Both the position numbers and the translations under genes were made by a program. DNA of 64,000 nucleotides from a bacterium. Its GTDB lineage: Bacteria; Chloroflexota; Anaerolineae; Caldilineales; Caldilineaceae. Location: the NCBI GenBank assembly GCA_016124945.1, contig WGMT01000020.1, positions 1 through 64,000 on the forward strand, written 5' to 3'. Of this stretch, positions 1 through 7,876 are shown piece after piece. The stretch's first letter is position 1, and every line of letters begins with the position of its first letter. The notes beneath the pieces were generated by a model. That model did no database searches and was not told the origin of the DNA. It worked only from the letters and a program-made list of their open reading frames with translations.

Positions 1-92
1 CCGGTAACACTGAAACCGGTAACACTGAAACCGGTAACACTGAAACCGGTAACACTGAAACCGGTAACACTGAAACCGGTAACACTGAAACC
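1..92. repeat. 15-bp tandem repeat, about six copies
   Basis: The unit ccggtaacactgaaa is repeated head to tail without visible mismatches. The 15-bp period keeps the frame and gives the pentapeptide tail of the partial gene. The array continues beyond the left window edge, so copy number is unknown and probably variable. Confidence 0.9.
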
Positions 93-113
93 GAAGGTGC
101 CGGCACGCCTTAA
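1..113 (+). CDS. C-terminal tail of an unknown protein (partial, 5' end outside window)
   Basis: The reading frame starting at base 3 is open from the window edge to a TAA at 111-113. It encodes six copies of the pentapeptide GNTET followed by EGAGTP. The other frames would also be low-complexity, but only this one ends cleanly just before a strong terminator. Such Gly/Asn/Thr/Glu tails occur in surface or secreted proteins, but nothing of the folded part is visible, so no function is assigned. Confidence 0.6.
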   Translation, partial: GNTETGNTETGNTETGNTETGNTETGNTETEGAGTP

Positions 114-125
114 GCGTATGCCCAT

Positions 126-170
126 ACCAAACAAAAGCCCGCACATTCGCTGTGCGGGCTTTTGTTTGGT
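126..170. terminator. Bidirectional terminator, 20-bp perfect stem
   Basis: Two perfect 20-nt arms (126-145 and 151-170) surround a 5-nt loop ttcgc. The stem has a GC-rich core (gcccgcaca) flanked by A-rich and T-rich sides, so it can terminate on both strands. It lies between the convergent partial gene (+) and histidine kinase gene (-). Confidence 0.9.
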
Positions 171-205
171 ACAAATTTGTTCTTTACATCCGTGCTTGCC
201 AGTCG

Positions 206-2533
206 CTATACCAGCAACCTGTGGGCACTTGACTGCAAAACATCGTCTTCAATGAGTGCAGGCAGCGTAAACCAGAACGTGCTACCAGCGCCGACGCCCG
301 ATTCTACGCCGATCTGTCCGCCATGGCCTTCAATAATCTTCTTACAGATGGCAAGCCCCATCCCATTCCCCGGATGCTTCGAGCGTCCATGTACTCGGCC
401 AAACATCTCAAAGATTTTTGTGCGGTGGCTGCGGTCAACGCCGATGCCATTGTCCGTCACTTCAATGCGCCAGAAGTCGCCGTTTCGCTGGGCGGAAACA
501 TAGACAATGGGCGACCCTATCAGGTTGTATTTCAGCGCGTTGTCGAGTAGATTTTGGATCAACTGACTCATCTGTGTGGGATTCGCCGACACAATGGGCA
601 GCGGATCGGCGCTAACCTGGGCCTGGCTTGCCTGGATGCGTGAGTAAAGGGCAATGCACGCCTGCTCAAAGATCTGGTTGAGATCGGTTGCCTCTTGGAG
701 CTTTCGATCCTGGTTAAGCTGCGAATAGGCCAGCACATTATGGATCAATGACTGCATGCGCGCTGTATCTTTAATAATGTGTTGCATCCACTCGCGGCCC
801 CGTTCATCTAGTTGATCTCCATAGCGCTGGGCCAGGAGTTCGGTGAAACTCTTCACCTTGCGCAGTGGTTCACGCAAATCGTGTGAGGCAACGGAGGCGA
901 ACTGCGCCAGATCTCGGTTGGAGCGGGCAAGATCCTTGGCCTGTTGCATCAACATCTGTTCCGCTTGGAGCATTTCTGTAATGTCCTGGCTCGTGCCTTC
1001 GAGGATAACCACTTCATTGTTCATGCCCACATGGGGGCGCTGACGCACATGGAACGTGCGAATCTCGCCCGATGGCAACTGTACCCGATGCCGATACTGC
1101 ATAGGTTCCTTGTCACGTAGAATCGCTTCGATAGAAGCCGAAACCACGGGCTTATCTTCAATAGGCACTCGCTCAAAAAACGCCTCGTACGACGGCTCTA
1201 GCTCACCCTCGGTAAACCCGAGTAAGTTGTACATCTCCTTTGACCATGTTACGACGTTCTGTTTGATGTCCCAGTGCCAACTGCCCACACGTGCAATATG
1301 TTGTGCTTCAGCAAGCTGTTGTTCGTGTTTGCGTAACATGTCGGCAGCGTGTAGCTGAACGGTGATGTCCTGAATGATTCCCTGTAACTTGACCATTGCA
1401 CCGGCCTCGTCGTAGGTGGGTTCCCCGCGGCCGTATAGGGTTCGCACTTTGCCGTCTGGGCGCCGAATCGCATACTCAAACTCAAAGGGATCGCCGGTTT
1501 TGATTGCGTTGCGTATGCTTGTAGTACAAGATCCATAACGATTATCGTAGGTGAATGCCCACAACATATGCAGTGAAGTAAGCGGGTAATCAGTGGGCAA
1601 GCCGTAAATGTTGTATATACCTTCACTAAAGTGAGGATCTGATCCGTCGAGATTGCTTTCCCAATAGCCGACGCCCGCGATTCGCTCTGCCTGGAGCAAT
1701 CGTCTTTCGCTCTGTTCTAGCGCAAGCAACATTCGCTTTTGCTCTTCTTGTTGGGCTTTTTCGTCTGTGACATCTCGCGCGACACCTAGAATGAGTTTAG
1801 GCTCTAGCAATATGCTAAATCGCCAATCCAACCAGTGATAGGTGCCGCCACTACACAAGCAGCGTATTTGGATGTGCGCATCGGTTTGCTCAGCTTCAAT
1901 GCTGGTGCGTAACACCTCGAACAGTGGCTGTCGATCCTGTGGGTGAACATGCTCCATCAATTGGTCTACCGGCGTACTGAGCACGTCAACGCCAAGTAGT
2001 TTGTGCATGGCAGAATTACAATCGAAGACTTGCCCAGAGAAGCTACAGACGAACATGAGTTCGTTGGAAAGTTCGAGTATATTGCGATGGCGCTGCTCTA
2101 TCTGCCGATAATGAATGTGTTCGTTGCGGAATTTTTCTTCAATCTGCTCTCGTGCTGCGGCGATTTCGGCATCATCACTGAGTACCTTCACAATCACAAT
2201 GACGCCGATGATTTCGTCGTCGATAGGTTTCCACGGCTTGATTTCCCACCGAATTACTGAGACGGTACCGTCCGACCAGACAAATGGATCGTATGCGGCA
2301 GACAAAAACTCTCCAGCAACGCCACGCTGAATGATCTTTGTCCAATGATCCCCTGTTTCCGGGAAAACCTCGTGGAAATGACGCCCGATGGGATCGAACT
2401 TGACATCACATTCAGTCACAAACCGTTGGTTGCATGCCAAGAAACGCGCTTCGCGATCAAAGATAGCGATCGCCATCGGGAGATACTCAATTGTACTGCG
2501 CGCAAAGGCGTAATCGGTAAGGGTAATCAACAT
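206..2533 (-). CDS. Multi-PAS sensor histidine kinase
   Basis: Sensor kinase of a two-component system, predicted cytoplasmic: no signal peptide or membrane helix is visible. From the N-terminus there are about four PAS/PAC units (roughly residues 10-120, 150-270, 275-405 and 410-530), each with PAC-like segments such as GVARDVTDE, LQGIIQDIT and LEGTSQDIT. A HisKA domain with the phospho-acceptor box SHDLREPLRKV follows, then a HATPase_c domain with N box NLLDNALKYN, G1 box DNGIGVD and G2 box GNGMGLAICKKI. The frame is open to an ATG at 2587, but the ATG at 2533 has AAGGA upstream, so that start (775 aa) is chosen. No partner response regulator is adjacent. The ligands of the PAS domains cannot be read from sequence. 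Confidence 0.9.
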   Translation of the reverse strand: MLITLTDYAFARSTIEYLPMAIAIFDREARFLACNQRFVTECDVKFDPIGRHFHEVFPETGDHWTKIIQRGVAGEFLSAAYDPFVWSDGTVSVIRWEIKPWKPIDDEIIGVIVIVKVLSDDAEIAAAREQIEEKFRNEHIHYRQIEQRHRNILELSNELMFVCSFSGQVFDCNSAMHKLLGVDVLSTPVDQLMEHVHPQDRQPLFEVLRTSIEAEQTDAHIQIRCLCSGGTYHWLDWRFSILLEPKLILGVARDVTDEKAQQEEQKRMLLALEQSERRLLQAERIAGVGYWESNLDGSDPHFSEGIYNIYGLPTDYPLTSLHMLWAFTYDNRYGSCTTSIRNAIKTGDPFEFEYAIRRPDGKVRTLYGRGEPTYDEAGAMVKLQGIIQDITVQLHAADMLRKHEQQLAEAQHIARVGSWHWDIKQNVVTWSKEMYNLLGFTEGELEPSYEAFFERVPIEDKPVVSASIEAILRDKEPMQYRHRVQLPSGEIRTFHVRQRPHVGMNNEVVILEGTSQDITEMLQAEQMLMQQAKDLARSNRDLAQFASVASHDLREPLRKVKSFTELLAQRYGDQLDERGREWMQHIIKDTARMQSLIHNVLAYSQLNQDRKLQEATDLNQIFEQACIALYSRIQASQAQVSADPLPIVSANPTQMSQLIQNLLDNALKYNLIGSPIVYVSAQRNGDFWRIEVTDNGIGVDRSHRTKIFEMFGRVHGRSKHPGNGMGLAICKKIIEGHGGQIGVESGVGAGSTFWFTLPALIEDDVLQSSAHRLLV

Positions 2534-2546
2534 TGCCTGTCCTTGT

Positions 2547-2591
2547 GACGATGAACGATGAACAATAGATGGTGCTCCATCGTTCATCGTC
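2547..2591. repeat. 14-bp inverted repeat upstream of the kinase
   Basis: Arms 2547-2560 and 2578-2591 (gacgatgaacgatg and its complement) are perfect, with a 17-nt loop. The hairpin lies between the stop of the upstream oxidoreductase and the kinase ribosome binding site. It could attenuate read-through or be a remnant of a dispersed repeat. Confidence 0.6.
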
Positions 2592-2601
2592 TTTCGTCTT
2601 T

Positions 2602-3711
2602 CTAAACTATCACCGCCGTAGACTTCGACAGTGCCCGTACTTCATCCACGCAGACTTCACGTTCAAGCTGGCTAGAGAGAAAGATCCCCTCACTGATTAA
2701 CATACAGTTGAGCGCAATCTCCGCCGTAGGAATCAACTCAACACGTCCTTGCAGCGCCGCAATCCAATGTTGCTGAGGACCATCGTAGATGTCACCCTCT
2801 TCGTGCACGTTGTGGCGGCGGTAGATGAAGCGATCTAGATCGACAGTGGCGTCGAGATCGAGATCGCTCAACGTCTGGTAAAAGCCGAACGGGTCGAGGC
2901 GTACGCCACCCTTCGAACCCACCACGAATGATCCCTCAAAGCGGTCCATGTGAATCGCCCACGCTTCGATAATGTCGAGCGTGAGGTTATTTTCCATGCG
3001 CACAAACCCTGCACCCAACTCTTCCACACTGTAGCCGCTCAATTCTCGGCGACGTGAATCCATGTCCATTTCCTGGTAAGTCTGCCCCGTAATACAGCGG
3101 GGCTGGGGGTTGCCCAACAAATAGAGGACGGTGGAAATGTGATAAACGCCCATGTCATAGAGCGCCCCGCCACCCGAGAACGATTTCTGCACAAAGGTTG
3201 GGCTGCCATACCCATCTACATAAGGACGTCCGCGCCGACGGTGTCCTGTCGAGCGAGCATGGTAGAGGCGGCCCAGGTGTCCGTCGTCGATGAGGGCGCG
3301 GGCGGCGCGTGTCTCTTTGAGAAAGTAATTGCGATTCTGGATGCTCAATTTTTGTCCGGTGTCATGTGCCGCCTGTAACATCGCCTCGGCATCAACATAG
3401 GCCCCAGCCATAGGTTTCTCGCAGAACACGTCTTTGCCTGCTTCAAGCGCCGCAACTGTCACCGGGCGGTGAAAGTTGTTGTGGAGACAGACGTCAACAG
3501 CCTGAATGTCATCCCGCGCCAACAGGTCGCGGTAATTCGTGTAGCCAATCGAGGCGCCGTAAAACTCCTTGACGCGGTTGCATTCCACCTCGTTGATATC
3601 GGCAACGGCCACCAGTTCTACATTGTCCATCTTGCTGTACTGGTCCAGATGCGCCTTGCCGATTTGGCCCACACCGATAACGCCGACGCGGACTTTGTCC
3701 TGAGTAGACAT
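2602..3711 (-). CDS. Gfo/Idh/MocA family NAD(P)-dependent oxidoreductase
   Basis: 369 aa, the usual family length. The N-terminal Rossmann fold has the dinucleotide motif [12 protein letters not shown] (residues about 10-21), and the family signature EKPMAG follows near residue 98. The C-terminal half is the beta-sheet substrate domain with [15 protein letters not shown]. Family members oxidise or reduce sugars and polyols, such as inositol or glucose derivatives; the substrate is not readable here. The start has AAGGATctctc upstream. It lies 138 bp downstream of a sugar-isomerase-like gene in the same orientation, which suggests a small sugar or polyol catabolic operon interrupted by a long palindrome. 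Confidence 0.9.
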   Translation of the reverse strand: MSTQDKVRVGVIGVGQIGKAHLDQYSKMDNVELVAVADINEVECNRVKEFYGASIGYTNYRDLLARDDIQAVDVCLHNNFHRPVTVAALEAGKDVFCEKPMAGAYVDAEAMLQAAHDTGQKLSIQNRNYFLKETRAARALIDDGHLGRLYHARSTGHRRRGRPYVDGYGSPTFVQKSFSGGGALYDMGVYHISTVLYLLGNPQPRCITGQTYQEMDMDSRRRELSGYSVEELGAGFVRMENNLTLDIIEAWAIHMDRFEGSFVVGSKGGVRLDPFGFYQTLSDLDLDATVDLDRFIYRRHNVHEEGDIYDGPQQHWIAALQGRVELIPTAEIALNCMLISEGIFLSSQLEREVCVDEVRALSKSTAVIV

Positions 3712-3785
3712 GAGAGATCCTTTGCGGTTGGAAATGAGAGATTGGAGATTGAATGGTTACGAGCTTGGACGACGACAGGTATACA

Positions 3786-3849
3786 CGATTAAGGGATTGA
3801 GGGATTTCAGATCGTGTACACGATCTGAAATCCCTCAATCCCTTAATCG
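3786..3849. repeat. 64-bp perfect palindrome between two operonic genes
   Basis: Two 32-nt halves meeting at gtgt/acac are exact reverse complements with no loop. The palindrome ends one base before the TAG of the isomerase gene (3850-3852). It has no terminal T-run. It could form a cruciform or a long mRNA hairpin that stabilises the upstream message or reduces expression of the downstream gene. Confidence 0.9.
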
Positions 3850-4626
3850 CTACTTCTGCACCTCGCGCTGGATCAGCGCCAACGTCTGCGCCCCAGCACT
3901 GATTTCGTCTCCGTCAAGCGGACAGCTTTCAACGCCCCACGTGCCGCTGTAACCAGTTTCAAACAGCAGCCGGAACGCTTTGCTTAAATCAACCGAGGGA
4001 TCATTGCCCGTTTCGTCGAAGGCGAAGGTTTTTACATGGGTGAGCCGGGCATACTTGGCACAGCGTTCCCAGCCTTCCTCCTGTTTGCCTTCGGCCCAGT
4101 TGTTCGTGTCGAAAAGCAGGCCCAGACCTTCTACATTTTCAAGCAGACGCACCACATTCTCGGGGTGTAACGTTGGCCCCCAGTGATTTTCGACAATGAC
4201 TTCGATGTCGCGTTGGGCCGCATAGCCAATCACATCACGGTATCCTTCAACAATCACACCGAAGATGGCATCGGTCATCTCTTCGGGGCCACCGGCATCA
4301 ATGCGCACCTGTGTGGCACCCAAGCTGTCGGCCATGTCGATCCAACGGTAGGCCATGCGCCGGTTGGCGGCCCGCTTCGACTCGTCCTCTTCGTAGATGT
4401 GCGCGCCGTCTATGGCAATGCAACCGAAGGGCAGGCCCACTTTTTCACCCGCAGCCAGCACACGATCCACAAAAGCCGGATCGGTCAGCCCTGGCTCCAG
4501 GTGCTTCATCCACGGATCAAGTTGCGTGAAGCCGGTGTCGCGACACCACTGGATGTAGTCAAAGATGTCCATCGCACCGCTAGCAAACGAGCGGTGAAAG
4601 CTGTACGAACAGATACTCGTTTCCAT
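3850..4626 (-). CDS. Sugar phosphate isomerase/epimerase-like TIM-barrel protein
   Basis: 258 aa of the xylose isomerase-like AP_endonuc_2 superfamily. Features of the metal-binding barrel are visible: an opening ICSYSFHRSF strand, VIVENHWGP in the middle (Glu/His ligands), GLLFDTNNWA, THVKTFAF and WGVESCPLDG near the C-terminus. Members isomerise or epimerise sugars and inositol derivatives. Pairing with the downstream Gfo/Idh/MocA oxidoreductase is typical for inositol or rare-sugar breakdown, but the substrate is not determined. The start has GAGGAGattag upstream. The gene is divergent from the MalT-like regulator at 4939, which could control it. Confidence 0.85.
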   Translation of the reverse strand: METSICSYSFHRSFASGAMDIFDYIQWCRDTGFTQLDPWMKHLEPGLTDPAFVDRVLAAGEKVGLPFGCIAIDGAHIYEEDESKRAANRRMAYRWIDMADSLGATQVRIDAGGPEEMTDAIFGVIVEGYRDVIGYAAQRDIEVIVENHWGPTLHPENVVRLLENVEGLGLLFDTNNWAEGKQEEGWERCAKYARLTHVKTFAFDETGNDPSVDLSKAFRLLFETGYSGTWGVESCPLDGDEISAGAQTLALIQREVQK

Positions 4627-4905
4627 CTAATCTCCTCGGGGAGGTATGCCGGTACGGCAGCCGGCGGGGAATGGAAGACAGACTACCAGGAATTTTAACC
4701 GCGTTGACGCAAAAGCAGAAAAGTAAGGTTGTGCCTTTATGGATGTCGCACCTGAGCATTGACCCGTGTGTAATTCTAGTTCGTACGGGCCACAGTGCCA
4801 GGGACGGGCCAGGCATAGATGTCGCCACAGATGATACCCCGGCCCGTGTCTAACACGGGGGCGGATCCCTACGGTCAAGTACATCCCAGTGACTATGCTG
4901 CTTTG

Positions 4906-4932
4906 TTGGCGACTGTACCCGGCTGCTATACT
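4906..4932 (+). promoter_or_regulatory. Extended -10 promoter, possibly giving a leaderless mRNA
   Basis: TGcTATACT at 4924-4932 is an extended -10 element, with a weak -35 (ttggcg, 4906-4911) 15 nt upstream. The ATG chosen for the regulator begins at 4939, seven bases after the -10, where transcription would be expected to start. No Shine-Dalgarno sequence is visible, so the message may be leaderless. This is inferred from sequence only. Confidence 0.5.
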
Positions 4933-4938
4933 ATGCCA

Positions 4939-7713
4939 ATGGAGACGCTCTTGCAGACTAAACTTTACGCGCCGCATCGCCGTAGCGCCGATTATGTGAC
5001 ACGTCAACGCCTGATCGACCGGCTGGATGCCGCCCAATCGGCCAAGGTGACGCTGATTGCCGCGCCTGCCGGCTTCGGCAAAACCACTCTGATCACCGAT
5101 TGGCTCACCCAACGCGGACGCCAAGCCGCTTGGCTCTCGCTTGATCACGGCGACAACGAGCCGGTGGTCTTCTGGCGCTACCTAATTGCGGCACTGCAAA
5201 CATACTCCCCTGAATTGGGCGAAGAAATCGCACAGTTGTTGCAGACGCCGCAGCCACCCGCGCTTCAGCCGTTGTTGGCGCGCCTGATCAACGAGATTGT
5301 GTCGTGCTCGGCTCAATTTCTGCTTGTGCTCGATGACTATCACACCGTTGCCCACCCTGAGATCGACGACTCTCTGCTCTTCTTCATCGAGCACATGCCG
5401 CCCAACTTTCACCTCATCCTCACCAGTCGCGTCGACCCGAACCTGCCCCTGGCGCGGTTGCGTGTGCGCCGCGAACTCGTGGAAATTCGCACCGACGATC
5501 TGCGCTTCTCCCCTGCCGAAGCCGCCGTCTTCCTGGCCCAGGAGAGCGGCATCGATATCCCCGTAGAGGTGGTGACTGCACTCGAGGCCCGTACCGAAGG
5601 ATGGATCGCCGGCCTGCAAATGGCGGCGCTCTCCCTGCAGAATACGGACGATCCCGCCTCTTTTGTCGACGCTTTCGGCGGCAGCCACCGCTATGTGATG
5701 GACTACCTCACCGATGAGGTGCTCGAACGACAACCCGCCGACGTGCATAGCTTCCTGCTGCATACGTCCATCCTCGACCGCTTCTGCGCTGACCTCTGCG
5801 ACGCAGTCCTGGCAGGTGAACCGGCACTGACCGGGCAAAGTCGTCGTCTGCTGGCGCACCTGGATCGCGCCAATCTTTTTCTCATCGCGCTGGACGACGA
5901 AGGCCGTTGGTACCGTTACCATCATCTCTTTGCCGATCTGTTGCGTCGTCGCCTCTACCAGCATCCGCGCGTAGACGTGGCGGATCTGCATAGAAGTGCT
6001 GCCCGCTGGCACGCCACACAAGGACACACCGACGAAGCGATCCATCACTTCCTGGCCGGCGCAGACAGTGAAAGCGCTGCCGATCTGGTGCAGGCGCAGG
6101 GCGAATCCATGCTTTTTCGTGGGGAGATCAAAAAGCTTTGGTCGTGGGTTTCGGCCTTGCCCCAGCCAAGTTTCACCACACGTCCCTTGCTGGCGCTCTT
6201 TGCCTCGTGGATCCACTATTTTCGGCAAGAGCCACAAGCCGCCGTGCCCATGCTTGATCTAGTGGATAACTATGTAGCCGATACGGCTCTCTCTGATGCA
6301 GAGCAGCGGCGGTTGATGGGGCAAGTAACGGTGATGCGTGGTTGGGTGGCCCAAACACAAGGTGAAGTAGGCGCAGCAATTGCCATCTTGCGGCGCGCCC
6401 TCGACCTGCTGCCCCTGGATGAGGCGAATTACCGTGGTCTGGCCAGCTTCTTCTTGGGTTGGCTACTACTCGACAACGGCGAGATCGATGCCGGCGTCGA
6501 GTATACCGAAACCGCTGCACAGTTGAGCCGCCGTGCTGGCAACTACAATGCCTACATGGGCACGCAGAGCATCCTATCAGAGGTGGAGAACCAACGCGGC
6601 TACGCCTACGCCGCCCGCCTTCGCCTGCAAGATGCGCTACACTGGTTGAGGCAGCACAAACTCGAACAATTGCCGCTGGCGGGCGAGCTTCACCTGGGCC
6701 TGGGCGATTTGCTCTACCAGTCCAATCAGCTAGACGAGGCCGTTGCCCGCTACGACGCTGCCCGCACCATTGTTCTCTCTTACTTCCTTAATACCCGCCT
6801 GGTTCTACGGATGCACCTGGCCTTTGCCCATCACCACATCCGTCAGGGCAACATGGCCGCCGCCGCCGCCGAATTGGCGAGCATCGAGAGCAAATCCGCT
6901 GGTCACCCGTCATCGGCAGAAGTTGATCCGGTATTGCGTGAAATGGCTGTGCTCTCTCTGCACCTTGGCAACATGGACCATGCCCGACGTCTCTTGGGCG
7001 TATCTTCTGAGCCGTCGGCGCCTCTCAATACCCCGGATACACTGCTTCAACTTCTCATGGCGCGATTGTGGTTCATGGAAGGGCAAATGCAGCGCCGTCC
7101 CGATCGGCTGGCGGCGGCCACACAGTTACTGGAAACAGCGCTTGCCACCAACCAGGCCCAAGGACGCAACCGACGCGTGGCCCAAATTGCCATCTTGCTG
7201 GCGCGTCTTTTCGCCGCCCAGGCAGAGGACACCGCCAGCCATGCCGCTCTCGCCACGGCTCTGGCCGCCGTGCCCGTAGACGACTACATCGGTCTTTTCC
7301 TCGACGAAGGGGACGCGCTGCGTCCACTGCTGGCCCAACTCGCCGCCGATGCTCACTATCGTCACGTACACGGCGCGGCGCAGCGGCTGCTGCGTCACTT
7401 TGGCCGTGATGAACTAGAGGCATCGGCAGCGCCGCAGGTCGCCGCAGAGGACGAACCGTCACAGCTTTTCCCCGCCGAGCCGCTCACCGACCGTGAACTA
7501 GAGACGCTGCGTCTCCTGGCCAGCGACCTATCCACCGAAGAGATCGCCGAACATCTTGTGGTGGCCGTCAGTACGGTACGCTCCTACACCAAACGGATCT
7601 ACGCCAAATTAGACGTTCACAGCCGCATCGAAGCGCTGCACAAAGCGCGTCTGTTTGGTGTGTTGATCGACGAAGATCAAATCACCGCTAAGGTGAATCC
7701 AGAGAAAAAATGA
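4939..7713 (+). CDS. MalT-like LuxR family ATP-dependent transcriptional regulator
   Basis: About 924 aa, the normal size for large STAND-type LuxR regulators. The N-terminus reads METLLQTKLYAP, the usual opening of this family. An NTPase domain has Walker A APAGFGKTT (near residue 40) and Walker B LLVLDDYH. A winged-helix and long TPR-like superhelical region follow. The C-terminus is a LuxR-type helix-turn-helix (LTDRELETLRLLASDLSTEE, then STVRSYTKRIYAKL). The family binds an inducer plus ATP, oligomerises and activates transcription. The frame continues upstream to an ATG at 4819, but homology-like sequence begins at 4939; 4933 is an alternative. It is divergent from the sugar isomerase/oxidoreductase operon, its most plausible target. 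Confidence 0.9.
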   Translation: METLLQTKLYAPHRRSADYVTRQRLIDRLDAAQSAKVTLIAAPAGFGKTTLITDWLTQRGRQAAWLSLDHGDNEPVVFWRYLIAALQTYSPELGEEIAQLLQTPQPPALQPLLARLINEIVSCSAQFLLVLDDYHTVAHPEIDDSLLFFIEHMPPNFHLILTSRVDPNLPLARLRVRRELVEIRTDDLRFSPAEAAVFLAQESGIDIPVEVVTALEARTEGWIAGLQMAALSLQNTDDPASFVDAFGGSHRYVMDYLTDEVLERQPADVHSFLLHTSILDRFCADLCDAVLAGEPALTGQSRRLLAHLDRANLFLIALDDEGRWYRYHHLFADLLRRRLYQHPRVDVADLHRSAARWHATQGHTDEAIHHFLAGADSESAADLVQAQGESMLFRGEIKKLWSWVSALPQPSFTTRPLLALFASWIHYFRQEPQAAVPMLDLVDNYVADTALSDAEQRRLMGQVTVMRGWVAQTQGEVGAAIAILRRALDLLPLDEANYRGLASFFLGWLLLDNGEIDAGVEYTETAAQLSRRAGNYNAYMGTQSILSEVENQRGYAYAARLRLQDALHWLRQHKLEQLPLAGELHLGLGDLLYQSNQLDEAVARYDAARTIVLSYFLNTRLVLRMHLAFAHHHIRQGNMAAAAAELASIESKSAGHPSSAEVDPVLREMAVLSLHLGNMDHARRLLGVSSEPSAPLNTPDTLLQLLMARLWFMEGQMQRRPDRLAAATQLLETALATNQAQGRNRRVAQIAILLARLFAAQAEDTASHAALATALAAVPVDDYIGLFLDEGDALRPLLAQLAADAHYRHVHGAAQRLLRHFGRDELEASAAPQVAAEDEPSQLFPAEPLTDRELETLRLLASDLSTEEIAEHLVVAVSTVRSYTKRIYAKLDVHSRIEALHKARLFGVLIDEDQITAKVNPEKK

Positions 7714-7813
7714 GCCACGAAGGCACACGAAGATGCACGAAGGAGAAAAGCGAGAAGGACACGGAATTCAGGAAGGTAGAGAGAAAAATCTGATCCGGGT
7801 AGATCTGAACAAA

Positions 7814-7838
7814 CCGCATCTGAGGATGCTCTCTCCGC
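7814..7838. repeat. 25-bp arm of a dispersed hairpin repeat, degenerate copy
   Basis: The sequence ccgcatctgaggatgctctc plus tccgc is identical to the right arm of the perfect hairpin at 50158-50223. A decayed left arm (gagagaaaaatctgatccgg) precedes it. It sits between the convergent regulator genes ending at 7713 and 7877, where it may act as a weak terminator. The rest of this 163-bp gap holds nothing else recognisable. Confidence 0.75.
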
Positions 7839-7876
7839 AATTTCGCAGAGAATTGTGAAGTACTGAAATTCTGTAA

